In this document: piece by piece, positions 53,618-62,957 of the stretch | Numbering within the stretch: position 1 is the stretch's first letter | How the letters are laid out: the number at the start of each line of letters is the position of its first letter | Assembly (NCBI GenBank): GCA_963803295.1 | Contig: CAWDMC010000011.1 | Span: forward strand, 248,001 to 312,000 | From: CAWDMC01 sp963803295 | GTDB lineage: Bacteria; Acidobacteriota; Terriglobia; UBA7540 | Reading direction: 5' to 3' | DNA length: 64,000 nt | The notes under the pieces: model-generated | The model's input: only the letters and a program-made list of their open reading frames with translations | The model's database searches: none | Told to the model about the DNA's origin: nothing | Made by a program: the position numbers and the translations under genes

Positions 53618-53800
53618 ATGACACTTAAGATCGGGCAATACGTTCGCCATTCCAAGTACGGTTGGGGAACAGTAATGGAGTGGGACCGCAGCCAAACACT
53701 GGTGTATTTTCGCAGCATTGGCGTGAAGAAGCTTGCGACGGCTTCGGCTAACTTCGCCATGGTCGGAGGCGAGGCAGCTAAAAAGAAGTCATCGACCTGA
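53618..53800 (+). CDS. small tudor-like protein (DUF3553/UvrD-tail-like)
   Basis: A 60-residue protein, MTLKIGQYVRHSKYGWGTVM followed by EWDRSQTLVYFRSIGVKKLA, a small beta-barrel pattern like the C-terminal tudor domain of UvrD/PcrA helicases and DUF3553 proteins that contact RNA polymerase. CGGAGG upstream of the ATG at 53618 fixes this start; the longer frame from 53507 is not supported. It is the fourth small gene in a row after 52250 and could act in nucleic-acid handling (inference). Confidence 0.72.
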   Translation: MTLKIGQYVRHSKYGWGTVMEWDRSQTLVYFRSIGVKKLATASANFAMVGGEAAKKKSST

Positions 53801-53856
53801 AGGCGGGCCCATGTAAGTTAGGGTGTGAGCAATCGCCCGACTTGCGGTTAGATTCC

Positions 53857-56800
53857 TTATTCGCGCGCGTTCATCACACTCACACCCATCATGCCGATTA
53901 CGACGTCCTGTGAGAGTGTCTCCAGTGTCAAATCCGTCAGCGGGACGCCCGGTCGCAGCTGCCACGACAATACCAGGGCACGACAGTTGCGGCCCAACTG
54001 CACCGTCGGTGGGGGCTGCGCCGGCAGACAGAATGCGTCCGTCGCATAGTTGTAATCTTCGCCTCCCCAAGGACAGAGACACCAGAAATTCAGCGGCGGC
54101 ACCAACTCCAGCCTCTCGATCTGACCGTCGGCATATCGGAAGCGGACCTCCGCGTTCGCGATCCGGGTCTGCATCGGGAACGTTGATCCGCATACCAGTA
54201 GCCACGCCCCCTCCGCCTCCTGATTCACCGGCACAGTTACTGCGCGAGGCCAGTTATCCCACAAAGAGGTAAAAGCGATATTCTTGTCTCCGGTGAACTC
54301 TGCGAATGGCACGCCCTGAGGCGTCACGATTCGCCCCTGGCCGTCGGTAAGACTCTTCACATTGGACAAGTCGATGGGCGGTGGTGCGTCTCCCCAGAAC
54401 GCGAATGTCCAGGCCGAAAAGCCGTCCACGCCCAACCGCACGGAGCAGGTCTTCGGCCGAGGCGCGAGATATTGCTGCTTGAAGATCGTCTTGATGTCCC
54501 CGTTGTACTTTAGCGCCAAATCGAGACATTTCCAGCGTGCCGCCTTCGGTGCCTGCCGCGGAGTCTTGGCCGCCAGGTGTGCTTCGCCCTCCGAATCAGT
54601 TACCTGTAGCTTGAAGACCTGCCCATTGCGGCAGGTCTCCCACGTTGATCTCAGCCAAGACGATGTGGTGCCCGGGCTTGGCCGCCAAACGGCCTTGCAT
54701 TGCGGAGTTGTCCGCTCGTGCAGGTTCGATCACACCATGAAAGTCCTGCCAGCGTACGACTTGGCCACGGAGTGCCACCAGGCTTACTGGGTTGCCAACT
54801 TTACCTTCCAGTTTCACCGCAGCTATCGCTGGCACGCGGCCGGACATCTCGATCACTACCTCCGCCGCTTTGAGTTTCTGTGTGTCGACCCGCACCCAGG
54901 TGCATCCGAATCCTGGCTCGGTCTTCCATTGAACTTCCCGTCCATTGAGCGTGACGCGCTTTAGCTGCTCGGCGCGGACGGGAAGGCGGAAATTCACTTT
55001 TGCCTCTCGCGTTAGAGACAGGCTGTAGCTATCGACATTGCCCTTCCGCTGATAATCAAGGCTGTAATCCGGCGTCCGGATGGATGCCTTCGGCCATGAG
55101 GAAGGGAAAGCGGGGTGCAGCCGGATTAACCCATTGGGGTAGTCCGGGTCGTAACCGAACAGGCCCTCCACTACGGTCCGGGCAAACACGTGGCTGTTGT
55201 CGGCAAAGTCGGTGCCGGCCCCGATTTGGCTGAACCCGCCTGGCACCGCGCCTGCATAGGCGCTTTCGAGCGTGGCGCCCAGCAACAACTCCCATCCCTC
55301 ATCCCCCAGCCCGGTCTCGAAATAGGCCAAGGCCAGTGCGCAGAGATCACCCCCGAACATGTCGCGTACAGACCACTTCCACGGCACCCAGTTCGAGGGC
55401 TGGCACACTTCCCCGCCAAACGGCAACCGGATACGTTCGAGGCCCCATTCCGTGTAGTACAGCGCCTGTAAAGCCTGTGCCGGTGTGGTCATCCCGCAGT
55501 CGACCGGCAGGAACTCGCTGTAAACCCAGGCATCCGAATGCACCCGGCGGCGCCCTCCCTGCTCCACATAAAGGCCGAAGTGTCCTCGATCCTTCAGCCA
55601 GAGCAGTTCCGTAAGGGCGCGCTTGATCTTTTCCGCCCGCTTCTCGTGCCGGGCCGCTGCATTGGTAGCCCCGGCCCGCCGGGCCATATCCATCGCGGCC
55701 AGGTGTCCGTAGTAAGCGTACGCCGATTCCTCCACGCTGCCGCCGCCGTTGTACCAGACCGAGTCCGTTGGCAGGGTGTTGATGTAGCTTTCGTAGAGCC
55801 CGTCGTCGTCCGGATCGAAGCAGTCCCTGGCCCATTCCAGATGCAGTTCCAGAGACGGGCGGAGGAGCTTCTCCATTTCCGGATCGCCCGTCCACCGCCA
55901 GTCGTGGAGAGCCTGGTCGAAAAACTGCGACTGGGTGTTGTACATATTGGTGTCTCGAGGTATCCGGCCACGACCGTAAAAGCGCGAGTGTTCACCTTCG
56001 ATACAGTAGCGCCGTCCGGGATCGGGCTGGGGGTGGTCGCGGCCGTTACCATCTCTCACCTGTACCGCGGCGTAGTATGCCGTATCGCCTTTCACCCGAT
56101 CATGCCAGCCGAGGGCCGTCGCTCCACACATTACGCGCCATCCGAGAAAGTGGATGGAGAAGGCCATGCAGCCGTGACGAAAGACAAACGGATCGCGATC
56201 GCAGCTGGCATCGATCGCGTGGCACACTGCGGCAACGGCCGCATTTAGTCGCGGATCGGGCGTATCAACCTGTACGCGCTCGACCGTCTCCAGGTAAGCT
56301 GCCGCCTGCTCGAATGCTGTTGCGGGCACGGTAAGCTGCGGCCTTTTCATCGCGGTTTGCGAGGGCGCCGCCTCGACCGTCCAAGAAACCCTATCCTCGC
56401 CTGCCCGCAGGTCGATGGTCCCACACACCATCGGCAACCCTCTCGCGGCGGCTTCGGCGAGTGTCACTGGACCGGAGCCGGCTGACGCATCCGTGACGCG
56501 CAGCCTTCCTTCGCGGTCGGATCTGCCCACGGCTACGACTGTCGCGTCATCCTTCGGCAGAAGCTGGAACGTTTGATCTTCGATTGTTACCTGATTGCCT
56601 CGGCATCGTTCGGCGTCCAGGCCCAGGCTCAATTGCGGCTTGCGCGAGTCGCCCAGCTTGTAGGCGCTCAACTCATTCGGGTTCGGGCGCATGATGGGAT
56701 CCCAAAGCCACCGAATGTCTCCTTCCTCTCGCGCGCCGCCGAAAGCCCACACCATCTGATCGCCCGTCCTTAACCCCTCGGCCCGGAACCGCAACCCAAA

Positions 56801-57301
56801 TCCTGCTGCGCCTTCTAAAGGCACGACGTCAAGCTCCACGAGCACGCCGGCCAAGGTGGGGTCGTTGATCCGCCATGTCATCCGTCCGCAGCGGTAGCGG
56901 GACTCCACCTCCGAGTAGTCGTGGAACCATTTTCCAACCCCGTCGCGAACAATCGCCGCGGCGAACCCGCCGAGAACATACGGTTTGGCAAGAAGCCGCA
57001 CAAACGGCCGGTCACCGGTCAATACCACGCCCTCGGTGCCTGGCTCGCAATAGAGTGGGCGGTTGTTGAAACACGTCCTGTTTCGTCCCACGATCTCGCG
57101 GCCCTCAGCTGCGTATCGCAAGGCGGCTTTTTGGAGATAGTCGGCGTCTTTAGTCTGCCCCGGCTCACGCCAAGGCGCCTCTATAAGCGTCGTCTCCTGA
57201 ACGAGCGAATTCCGTGATGGCGGGGCTTGGTCAGCCAGAAAAGGAGCCACTAGCAGGGAACCACTGCAACTGAGGAACTCGCGCCGGGAGGTTTTAGGCA
57301 T
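53857..57301 (-). CDS. large Tat-exported glycoside-hydrolase-like protein (DUF4450 type), frameshift near 54609-54614
   Basis: The first frame (57301 to about 54596) begins with a Tat signal (SRREFLSCSGSLLVAPFLA), a beta-sandwich (about 30-330) with GREIVGRNRTCFNNRPLYC, and an (alpha/alpha)6-barrel (about 340-740; FDQALHDWRWTGDPE, SVEESAYAYYGHLAAMDMAR, GLERIRLPFGGEVCQPSNW). It stops early at QATGN. One extra base in TAGCTTGAAG (54607-54616) would let it read on as KLQVTDSEGEAHLAAKTP and into the second frame (up to 53857), which starts LALKYNGDIKTIF and ends VSVMNARE. The full product would be about 1,148 residues. Activity is probably on plant polysaccharide; family assignment is moderate. 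Confidence 0.72.
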
Positions 57302-57446
57302 GATTGCGGCCCTTTCAGCCAGAACTTCACTTCGCAGTTCCGGGTGACGCTAGTATGCATCCTAGCGGTGCCGTTCAGGCCACTTCTTTCCGGACGATTT
57401 CCTGCCACTCAACAGGTCTATGGGACAACCACCTCGGCCCAGGTTG

Positions 57447-58919
57447 CTACTGCACCGCCTGCAATGGAGTCCAGTTGCCGCTGACATTGCCGTTGGGATT
57501 AAAGTTCGGGTCATCGCTCATGACGTATTGATTCGCCCCATTGAGCCAGGCGTGGTCGTACTGGTTACTGAGTTCGAACGTCGAACCACTCGCCGGATCG
57601 CGGAAGGTCTGCACGCCCCGGATGAGCTGGCTCTGGCCGTATGCGGCATGGTTGGCGCCGGCCTGCTGGTTCGCGACGACGCCGTTGATGGTGTCTGCAA
57701 CGTGCTGCTGAAACGCCGCGACGATCGCCGCCTGCTTCGCCAGTTCTTCCTGTTTCTTGCGATACAGGGAGGCAATGACCCCGTTGCTGAACTTCTGCCA
57801 TTCGGGCTCGGGGCGAATGGTGCTCGCGATCAGCCTGAAGAGCCTATCGTTTGAATCGAGCTTGCCTCGGGGCGTCCGGTAATACATGACGTTGATGGCG
57901 TGCCAATCGTAGGCTGCCCCGCGCCCGCCGGTCGGAATCGAGCGCACGACGACGGCCGCCGTAATCCATTCCTCGACGGGCTGTCCTTTGTCGTCGTCGT
58001 AGGCGAGGCGCGCGCGGGCGGCATTTGTTCGAATCCCACTGGCGCTGCCGCCCGAAGCGGTGGGGGGCAGTCCGAGCCGGTACCGGACGATCTGGTCAAG
58101 TTCCGGAAAGGGGTCAATCGAAACGACCGTCTTACCCTTACGATACTTCGGGATGAGGTCCTGGCGCAGGAACTCTGCCGCCTGGATCGGCGCCCGCACC
58201 GGGCAAGGCTTCATTCCCGACTTTGCATCCCGCTGGTTCTGTATTTGCATCTGGCGCTGCCCGGCAGGATCATCGGTGTACTGCCACGTGTACTGGGGAA
58301 TGATCTGTAACTCAATCGAGTTGTCGGCGCTTTTTGCGTCTCCGACAACGGCGAACCAATCGGCGAAACACCCGCCCTCGGCGACGCCGACATTCACCCA
58401 GCCTTTGAATTGCCAGGTCGTCGGGATCATCAGGTCGTAAGCCGGTTTTCCCTGACCCATACCTTGGTCGATGATCTTGACCTGCTTCATCATGAAGTAC
58501 CGCTCGGCCGGACCGGAGGCAGCGGGAGTGGAAGAGTGGCTCTCTCGTTGTCCGGCAGGAGTCGACGGGGCGATTGCCGTCGAGCCGGTATCGGTCTGCT
58601 CAACCGGCCCCGGCGCGGGGCCAGCGGTAGAACCGGCACCTCCCTTCGATTGCTGCATCGCACTGGCGATGGCTTGCTTGCAGCGGTCCGAGACTTCCTC
58701 TTTGCGCTGCTTCAGACAGGCAATGACTCGTCCGCCTCCTGTCGGCACATTGGAGCACAGCTTCTGCACGTCTGCTGCGCAGGCGGTGCGGGGGTCGACC
58801 GCGAGCTGCGGCGATGCAGTCTGTGCGGACGACGACTGCGGTCGAAGCAGGTCGCCCACCAGTGCGGAGTACGCCGCGGCAACGACGCACAGGATGAACA
58901 TCTTCGTTGACCTCGACAT
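57447..58919 (-). CDS. exported protein with Cys-rich repeat, hypothetical
   Basis: A 490-residue protein with an N-terminal signal/anchor (KMFILCVVAAAYSALVGDLL) and a four-Cys unit, ACAADVQKLCSNVPTGGG to DRCKQAI (about 47-85), that matches the cysteine-rich GLG1 repeat. A Ser/Ala/Pro-rich linker follows, then a large globular part (about 140-400) with IPTTWQFKGWVNVGVAEGGC and IVRYRLGLPP, and a C-terminal piece with QYDHAWLNGANQYVMSDDP, which resembles SH3-like tails of proteins seen in the same context. GGAGG before the doubled ATG; the second (58919) has better spacing. The function is unknown. Confidence 0.72.
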   Translation of the reverse strand: MSRSTKMFILCVVAAAYSALVGDLLRPQSSSAQTASPQLAVDPRTACAADVQKLCSNVPTGGGRVIACLKQRKEEVSDRCKQAIASAMQQSKGGAGSTAGPAPGPVEQTDTGSTAIAPSTPAGQRESHSSTPAASGPAERYFMMKQVKIIDQGMGQGKPAYDLMIPTTWQFKGWVNVGVAEGGCFADWFAVVGDAKSADNSIELQIIPQYTWQYTDDPAGQRQMQIQNQRDAKSGMKPCPVRAPIQAAEFLRQDLIPKYRKGKTVVSIDPFPELDQIVRYRLGLPPTASGGSASGIRTNAARARLAYDDDKGQPVEEWITAAVVVRSIPTGGRGAAYDWHAINVMYYRTPRGKLDSNDRLFRLIASTIRPEPEWQKFSNGVIASLYRKKQEELAKQAAIVAAFQQHVADTINGVVANQQAGANHAAYGQSQLIRGVQTFRDPASGSTFELSNQYDHAWLNGANQYVMSDDPNFNPNGNVSGNWTPLQAVQ

Positions 58920-59286
58920 CATGGCCTCCTCAATGCGGTGGCGAAGTGTATGCGTTGCGTTGCCAACGATCCCCGGCTCATGGCGGATCAGACCAGATCG
59001 TAAACTCGTCTCGCACGACCGCTGTCGCGTACCTCACATCACGTGTGGTAGCATTCAACCAGTAGTCTGAGCCGGAATTGGTCTCTTGGCCCCGTTGCTG
59101 TTGCAATTATACAGCCCTGCGCTTGAAACGGAACCCTATCGGTTTAGTTACGATTGAGGTCGCCATGGCCGGGGATGGCCGGCGTGAGAGGGCGGGAAAG
59201 AGCCGCGCCAGGAGAGAACTGAATCAGTTGAAACGCCATCGACGGAGCTCTTATTATCCATTGAAGAATTGAGAATTGGAGAGGTG
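58920..59286. other. intergenic region between divergent genes
   Basis: About 365 bases upstream of both the Cys-rich-repeat protein (minus) and the DUF998 gene (plus). No clear promoter or repeat; the open frame at 59078-59272 is Arg-rich and lacks a ribosome binding site. GAATTGAGAATTGGAG (59266-59281) repeats AATTG twice just before the DUF998 gene. Confidence 0.4.
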
Positions 59287-59922
59287 ATGCCCGGCAACCA
59301 CAAAGTAACGAGGCTGATGCTTTGCGCTGCTGTAGCCGTACCGCTGCTGTATTTCGGCGTTCAACTCATCGCTGCCCCGTGCTATCCCGGATACAGCTTC
59401 GCTACCGATACTGCGAGGATGCTTGGAACCGCCGCATCGCGCCATCCCGGAATTTTCAACAAAGGCGCGGTCCTTGTTGGTATCGCTGGATTTTTCGGAG
59501 CAGCCGGGTTATTCCTTGGCCTTTCCAGCGTGGCAAGCCGGTGGCTTCGAGCCCTGATCGCCATTGGTGTGTTCTGCAATGGCGTCCTGTCGTTCAAAGC
59601 GGGGCTGTTCCCGATGCCTGATCCGCGACATGCTTCGTGGCAATTCTTGCTTTTCCCCATCCTGATCACGCCGCTGCTGATGCTTGCCGCCATGTGGCGG
59701 ACTTCGGTGTGGCTGAGAGTTTATTTACTGGTCGATGTCGTTTGTCTGCTTCTTACGCTTCCGCTGATGATGCACCGCATGGCACCGATATGGCCAGAAG
59801 GGGCAATGCAGAGATTGTTTGCTTTCGTGGCCATGGTACCGATCGGTGTCGTCGCGTTCGTGGTCCTGCGAAAGAGGCAGTCCTGGGAGCGTGCCCTGAT
59901 CCAGAATCGCATCAACGCTTAA
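59287..59922 (+). CDS. DUF998 multipass membrane protein
   Basis: A 211-residue integral membrane protein with about six hydrophobic helices (e.g. LMLCAAVAVPLLYFGVQLI and GAVLVGIAGFFGAAGLFLGL). APCYPGYSFATDTARMLGT, the motif near residue 37, and PMPDPRHASW in the loop after helix 3 are typical of DUF998. Function unknown. GGAGAGG before the ATG at 59287 decides the start; the frame opens six codons earlier. Confidence 0.82.
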   Translation: MPGNHKVTRLMLCAAVAVPLLYFGVQLIAAPCYPGYSFATDTARMLGTAASRHPGIFNKGAVLVGIAGFFGAAGLFLGLSSVASRWLRALIAIGVFCNGVLSFKAGLFPMPDPRHASWQFLLFPILITPLLMLAAMWRTSVWLRVYLLVDVVCLLLTLPLMMHRMAPIWPEGAMQRLFAFVAMVPIGVVAFVVLRKRQSWERALIQNRINA

Positions 59923-59979
59923 GCTTAAATCAACTGGCAGAATTGGTTGTATTCAGCGCCGGCGGAAGAAGCTGAAACG

Positions 59980-60096
59980 ATGAAAGTCCCTTACGCGAGG
60001 AAGTGGCAGAAGGAAACAGATAAGCTGCGCAAGATCGCGCTCGACTGCGATTTGACCGAAGAACTCAAGTGGGGGAAACCCTGCTTCACCTTCCTT
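59980..60096 (+). pseudogene. N-terminal fragment of a YdeI/DUF1801-family gene
   Basis: About 40 residues, MKVPYARKWQKETDKLRKI then ALDCDLTEELKWGKPCFTF, match the N-terminal core of YdeI-like proteins, after which homology stops and the frame runs on into unrelated sequence. The rest of the gene cannot be found in any frame nearby, so it is a remnant. The spacer to 60388 holds no other gene I can support. Confidence 0.6.
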
Positions 60097-60388
60097 TTAC
60101 GTCTCCAGCGCGAAGCAGGCAAAAACCAGGGCCATGCGGGCGGAAAGGTGCGTGCCGATGATCCTGAGCGGGCGAGGGTTCAACGAGCTGCCGAATTGAG
60201 GCTCGATTCGAGTTTAAGCGAGTCTCGACTTCAAGGACATCACCACTCGATAACACGTCACCTGCTCGAGAATGGCGAAACCTCCGGGATTCCACGGCTG
60301 AACGATGATGTAATACTTGCCGTTGAGTTCGCGAAGCACGGCGTTATGGAGATACCGCATCCTTGTTTCGGTCCTTCCAGGATACCGT

Positions 60389-61642
60389 CTACTCATAGCG
60401 AAGGGCCTCTACGGGATCCAGATGCGAGGCGCGCATGGCCGGAACCAGCCCACTCAACAGCCCTACGACTACAAGGATGACCACGGAGATAACGAAAGTC
60501 CCCGGCGAGATACCCAGGTGAATGTCACCCTTGCCGGAAGTGTCTTCGTAAAGAGGCCCGAGCAGCGGCAGACTGCCCACGGCGGCGCCGATGATATACG
60601 CAAGGGCGATCCCGAGCGCTCCACCCGTCAGCGTCAGCGAGAGCGCCTCGGCCAGAAATTGCGCCTGAATATGGCGACGCCGTGCGCCGAGAGCGCGCCG
60701 CAGGCCGATCTCGCGAATCCGTTCGTCCACAGAGACCAGCATGATGTTCATCAGGCCGACACCGCCGATCCCCAGGGTCAAGGCGCCGATGAAGGCAAGT
60801 AAGACCTGCAGGCCAATGGTGATCCCGTCGACAATAGGCCGGAATTCTTCACGTCCGAGCATCATGAAGGCGCGCTTATCGGTGGGTGAGAAGCGTTGGC
60901 GCTTGGCGATCGCGGCACGCACCTGATCCTGGGCCAGGCGTTCGAATCCGGGAGCAATGGGCTCGAACACAAGCACGCTGGCGTAGCGAGTGCTCCAGAG
61001 GTCGCCGGCAGCGGTGTAGGGGATCCAGGCACACTCGTCATCGCTGGTGAAGTAGTTGCTTATTTGGATCTTGCGCTCCATGGTCCCGATCACGGTGAAA
61101 CGGATGCCGCTGATATTGACCGTTTCACCCGTTGGCAAACGCCCGCCAAATAGCTTCTCGCGCAGGCGGCCGCCGAGAAATACCACGCGGCGACGCTCCA
61201 GCATGTCTTCGGCGCTAATCCAACGGCCGTGGCTTGGGACTTCATTACGCATCTCGCCGTACTCGGGACAGACTCCGCGAACGGCAGTGTTGGCCATGCG
61301 GTTGCCATAGCCGATCGAGACCCAGCGCACCGTTTCCAGGCAGACGGTTTTCACCAGCGTGGCGTCGGCGCGGATCATCTCCACGTCTTCTTTTTCGAGC
61401 ACCACCCGCTTGCCGGCACGCTCGCCACCGGCCTGCTCCGTGGTAGTCTCGGGCCACACGATCACCGCACCCTTGCCAAAGGCTTGGAAGGCGGTGACCA
61501 GCACGGCGCGGAAACTACTGCCATAGGCGACGAGCAAAGTGACAGCCACAATGCCCCAGACAATCCCAAGCAGCGTCAGGAAGCTGCGCATTGGCTGGCG
61601 GCGAAGAGCGTTCCAGCCTTGGAAGAGGATTTCGCTGAACAT
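60389..61642 (-). CDS. MacB-type ABC transporter permease 2
   Basis: A 417-residue FtsX-family permease: MFSEILFQGWNALRRQPMRS, TM1 (FLTLLGIVWGIVAVTLLVAY), a periplasmic MacB_PCD domain (about 45-265) and three C-terminal TM helices; it ends DPVEALRYE, the usual last residues. The coupling-helix segment is VDERIREIGLRRALGARR. It starts four bases after the stop codon of permease 1, with GGGAGGA upstream, so the two are translationally linked. They could form a heterodimer of a MacAB-like efflux or lipid transporter. No ATPase gene is in the window. Confidence 0.88.
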   Translation of the reverse strand: MFSEILFQGWNALRRQPMRSFLTLLGIVWGIVAVTLLVAYGSSFRAVLVTAFQAFGKGAVIVWPETTTEQAGGERAGKRVVLEKEDVEMIRADATLVKTVCLETVRWVSIGYGNRMANTAVRGVCPEYGEMRNEVPSHGRWISAEDMLERRRVVFLGGRLREKLFGGRLPTGETVNISGIRFTVIGTMERKIQISNYFTSDDECAWIPYTAAGDLWSTRYASVLVFEPIAPGFERLAQDQVRAAIAKRQRFSPTDKRAFMMLGREEFRPIVDGITIGLQVLLAFIGALTLGIGGVGLMNIMLVSVDERIREIGLRRALGARRRHIQAQFLAEALSLTLTGGALGIALAYIIGAAVGSLPLLGPLYEDTSGKGDIHLGISPGTFVISVVILVVVGLLSGLVPAMRASHLDPVEALRYE

Positions 61643-61646
61643 GGAC

Positions 61647-62903
61647 CTATCCTCCCGGTTCATACCGCAATGCTTCAATCGGATCCACGGTGGCGGCGCG
61701 ATTGGCAGGATACAGCGCGGATAGAATTGCCACTATGCCAAGCAAGGTGAACGACAGCATTCCGGACTGCCACGTAGGCAGCAGCCCTGCAAAGTATTGC
61801 GGCATGGGCACGAGATCGACCAGCCCACACACGCCGTAAGCGATGCTCATGCCCACGCCACCGCTCAGGAAGACGACGACGAGTGTTTCGACGAAGAATT
61901 GCCAGAGGATGCCACGCGCCGTAGCCCCAACGGCTTTACGTACGCCGATTTCGCGGGTGCGCTCACGCACGGCCACAAGCATGACGTTCGTCACCCCGAT
62001 GCCCCCCAGGAGGAGTGTCACCAGTCCCACGGCGCCCAGGAAGTACTTCATTCCCTCGGTCATCGTTCGAAACGCCTTTGCCTCCTCCACCGTGTCCCAA
62101 ACGCCGGCAGCCTCTTTGTCGCGCGGGTCGAAGCGATGAATACTGGCCAGGGCGCGCCGCACCTGCCATTTGCAGGCCTCGTGTGCCGACACTGTTCTCG
62201 GGGTCACCAATAGCCGGTCAACGGTGCGCGGGTCAGCAGGAGGTTTATCAGGAAAATCGCGCAACATAGCCCCGAAAGGAATGTAGATCTTGTTGACGTC
62301 CATGCCGTCGTAGCTTGAGTCCTGCTCTTTCGGCCTCATCACCCCAATCACGGTGTAAGGATATTCGGACAAATAGACGGTCTCGCCGGTAGCCGGCCGG
62401 GTGCCGAAAAGTTGCTTTCTGGCTTCGCTCCCGAGAAAGGCGACGCGGCGCCTCTGGGCCTGGTCATCCCAGTTGTAGAAGCGGCCTTCCGCAGCGTTAA
62501 TGCTGCGAATTTCAGCAAAGGGAGGCAGAGAGCCGACCACGAGCAGATTGCCGCTGTTGTAAGCTGTCCGTTCAAGCACGCTGTTGCCAAGTTCAGGCAG
62601 GACGTAGCGGCAAGCCGGCGCCTGTGCCTGAACCGCAAGGTGGTCGCTATCCTCCCAATGCAACGCCCGCCCGGCGCGAGCGCCGCCTACCTGCATGCTA
62701 GTGCGACCGGCGTCGACGATCAGGAGGTCTTTCGCAAAGTTTTCGGCCACCTTCTGCTGGCCGACACGCAGCCCTTCCCCTGCGGCGACCATTAGAGTGA
62801 TGGAAGTAATACCCCAGGCGATCCCGAACATGGTGAGAAAGGTGCGCAACTTGTGCGACCACAGAGTCGCCAGCGTATCCAGTAACAGGTCTCGAAAACT
62901 CAT
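61647..62903 (-). CDS. MacB-type ABC transporter permease 1
   Basis: A 418-residue FtsX-family permease: MSFRDLLLDTLATLWSHKLR, TM1 (FLTMFGIAWGITSITLMVA), MacB_PCD domain, then three TM helices (first: YFLGAVGLVTLLLGGIGVTNVML), coupling segment VRERTREIGVRKAVGATA and the end DPIEALRYEPGG. The start ATG 62903 is chosen because homologs begin here. It lies 54 bp downstream of the MacA-like adaptor gene and four bases upstream of permease 2. Confidence 0.88.
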   Translation of the reverse strand: MSFRDLLLDTLATLWSHKLRTFLTMFGIAWGITSITLMVAAGEGLRVGQQKVAENFAKDLLIVDAGRTSMQVGGARAGRALHWEDSDHLAVQAQAPACRYVLPELGNSVLERTAYNSGNLLVVGSLPPFAEIRSINAAEGRFYNWDDQAQRRRVAFLGSEARKQLFGTRPATGETVYLSEYPYTVIGVMRPKEQDSSYDGMDVNKIYIPFGAMLRDFPDKPPADPRTVDRLLVTPRTVSAHEACKWQVRRALASIHRFDPRDKEAAGVWDTVEEAKAFRTMTEGMKYFLGAVGLVTLLLGGIGVTNVMLVAVRERTREIGVRKAVGATARGILWQFFVETLVVVFLSGGVGMSIAYGVCGLVDLVPMPQYFAGLLPTWQSGMLSFTLLGIVAILSALYPANRAATVDPIEALRYEPGG

Positions 62904-62957
62904 AGCTGCACAATCGGTCCCCATCGGTTGATCCGGCTCAGGGCGAACGACGAACGC

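Noticed and set aside
59078..59272. 64-residue Arg-rich frame upstream of the DUF998 gene
   Set aside because: No ribosome binding site or recognisable motif; ends right at the next gene start.
60214..60360. Minus-strand frame of about 48 residues (RYLHNAVLRELNGKYYIIVQ) after the permease gene
   Set aside because: It looks protein-like and may be a gene fragment, but has no usable ribosome binding site and no family I can name.
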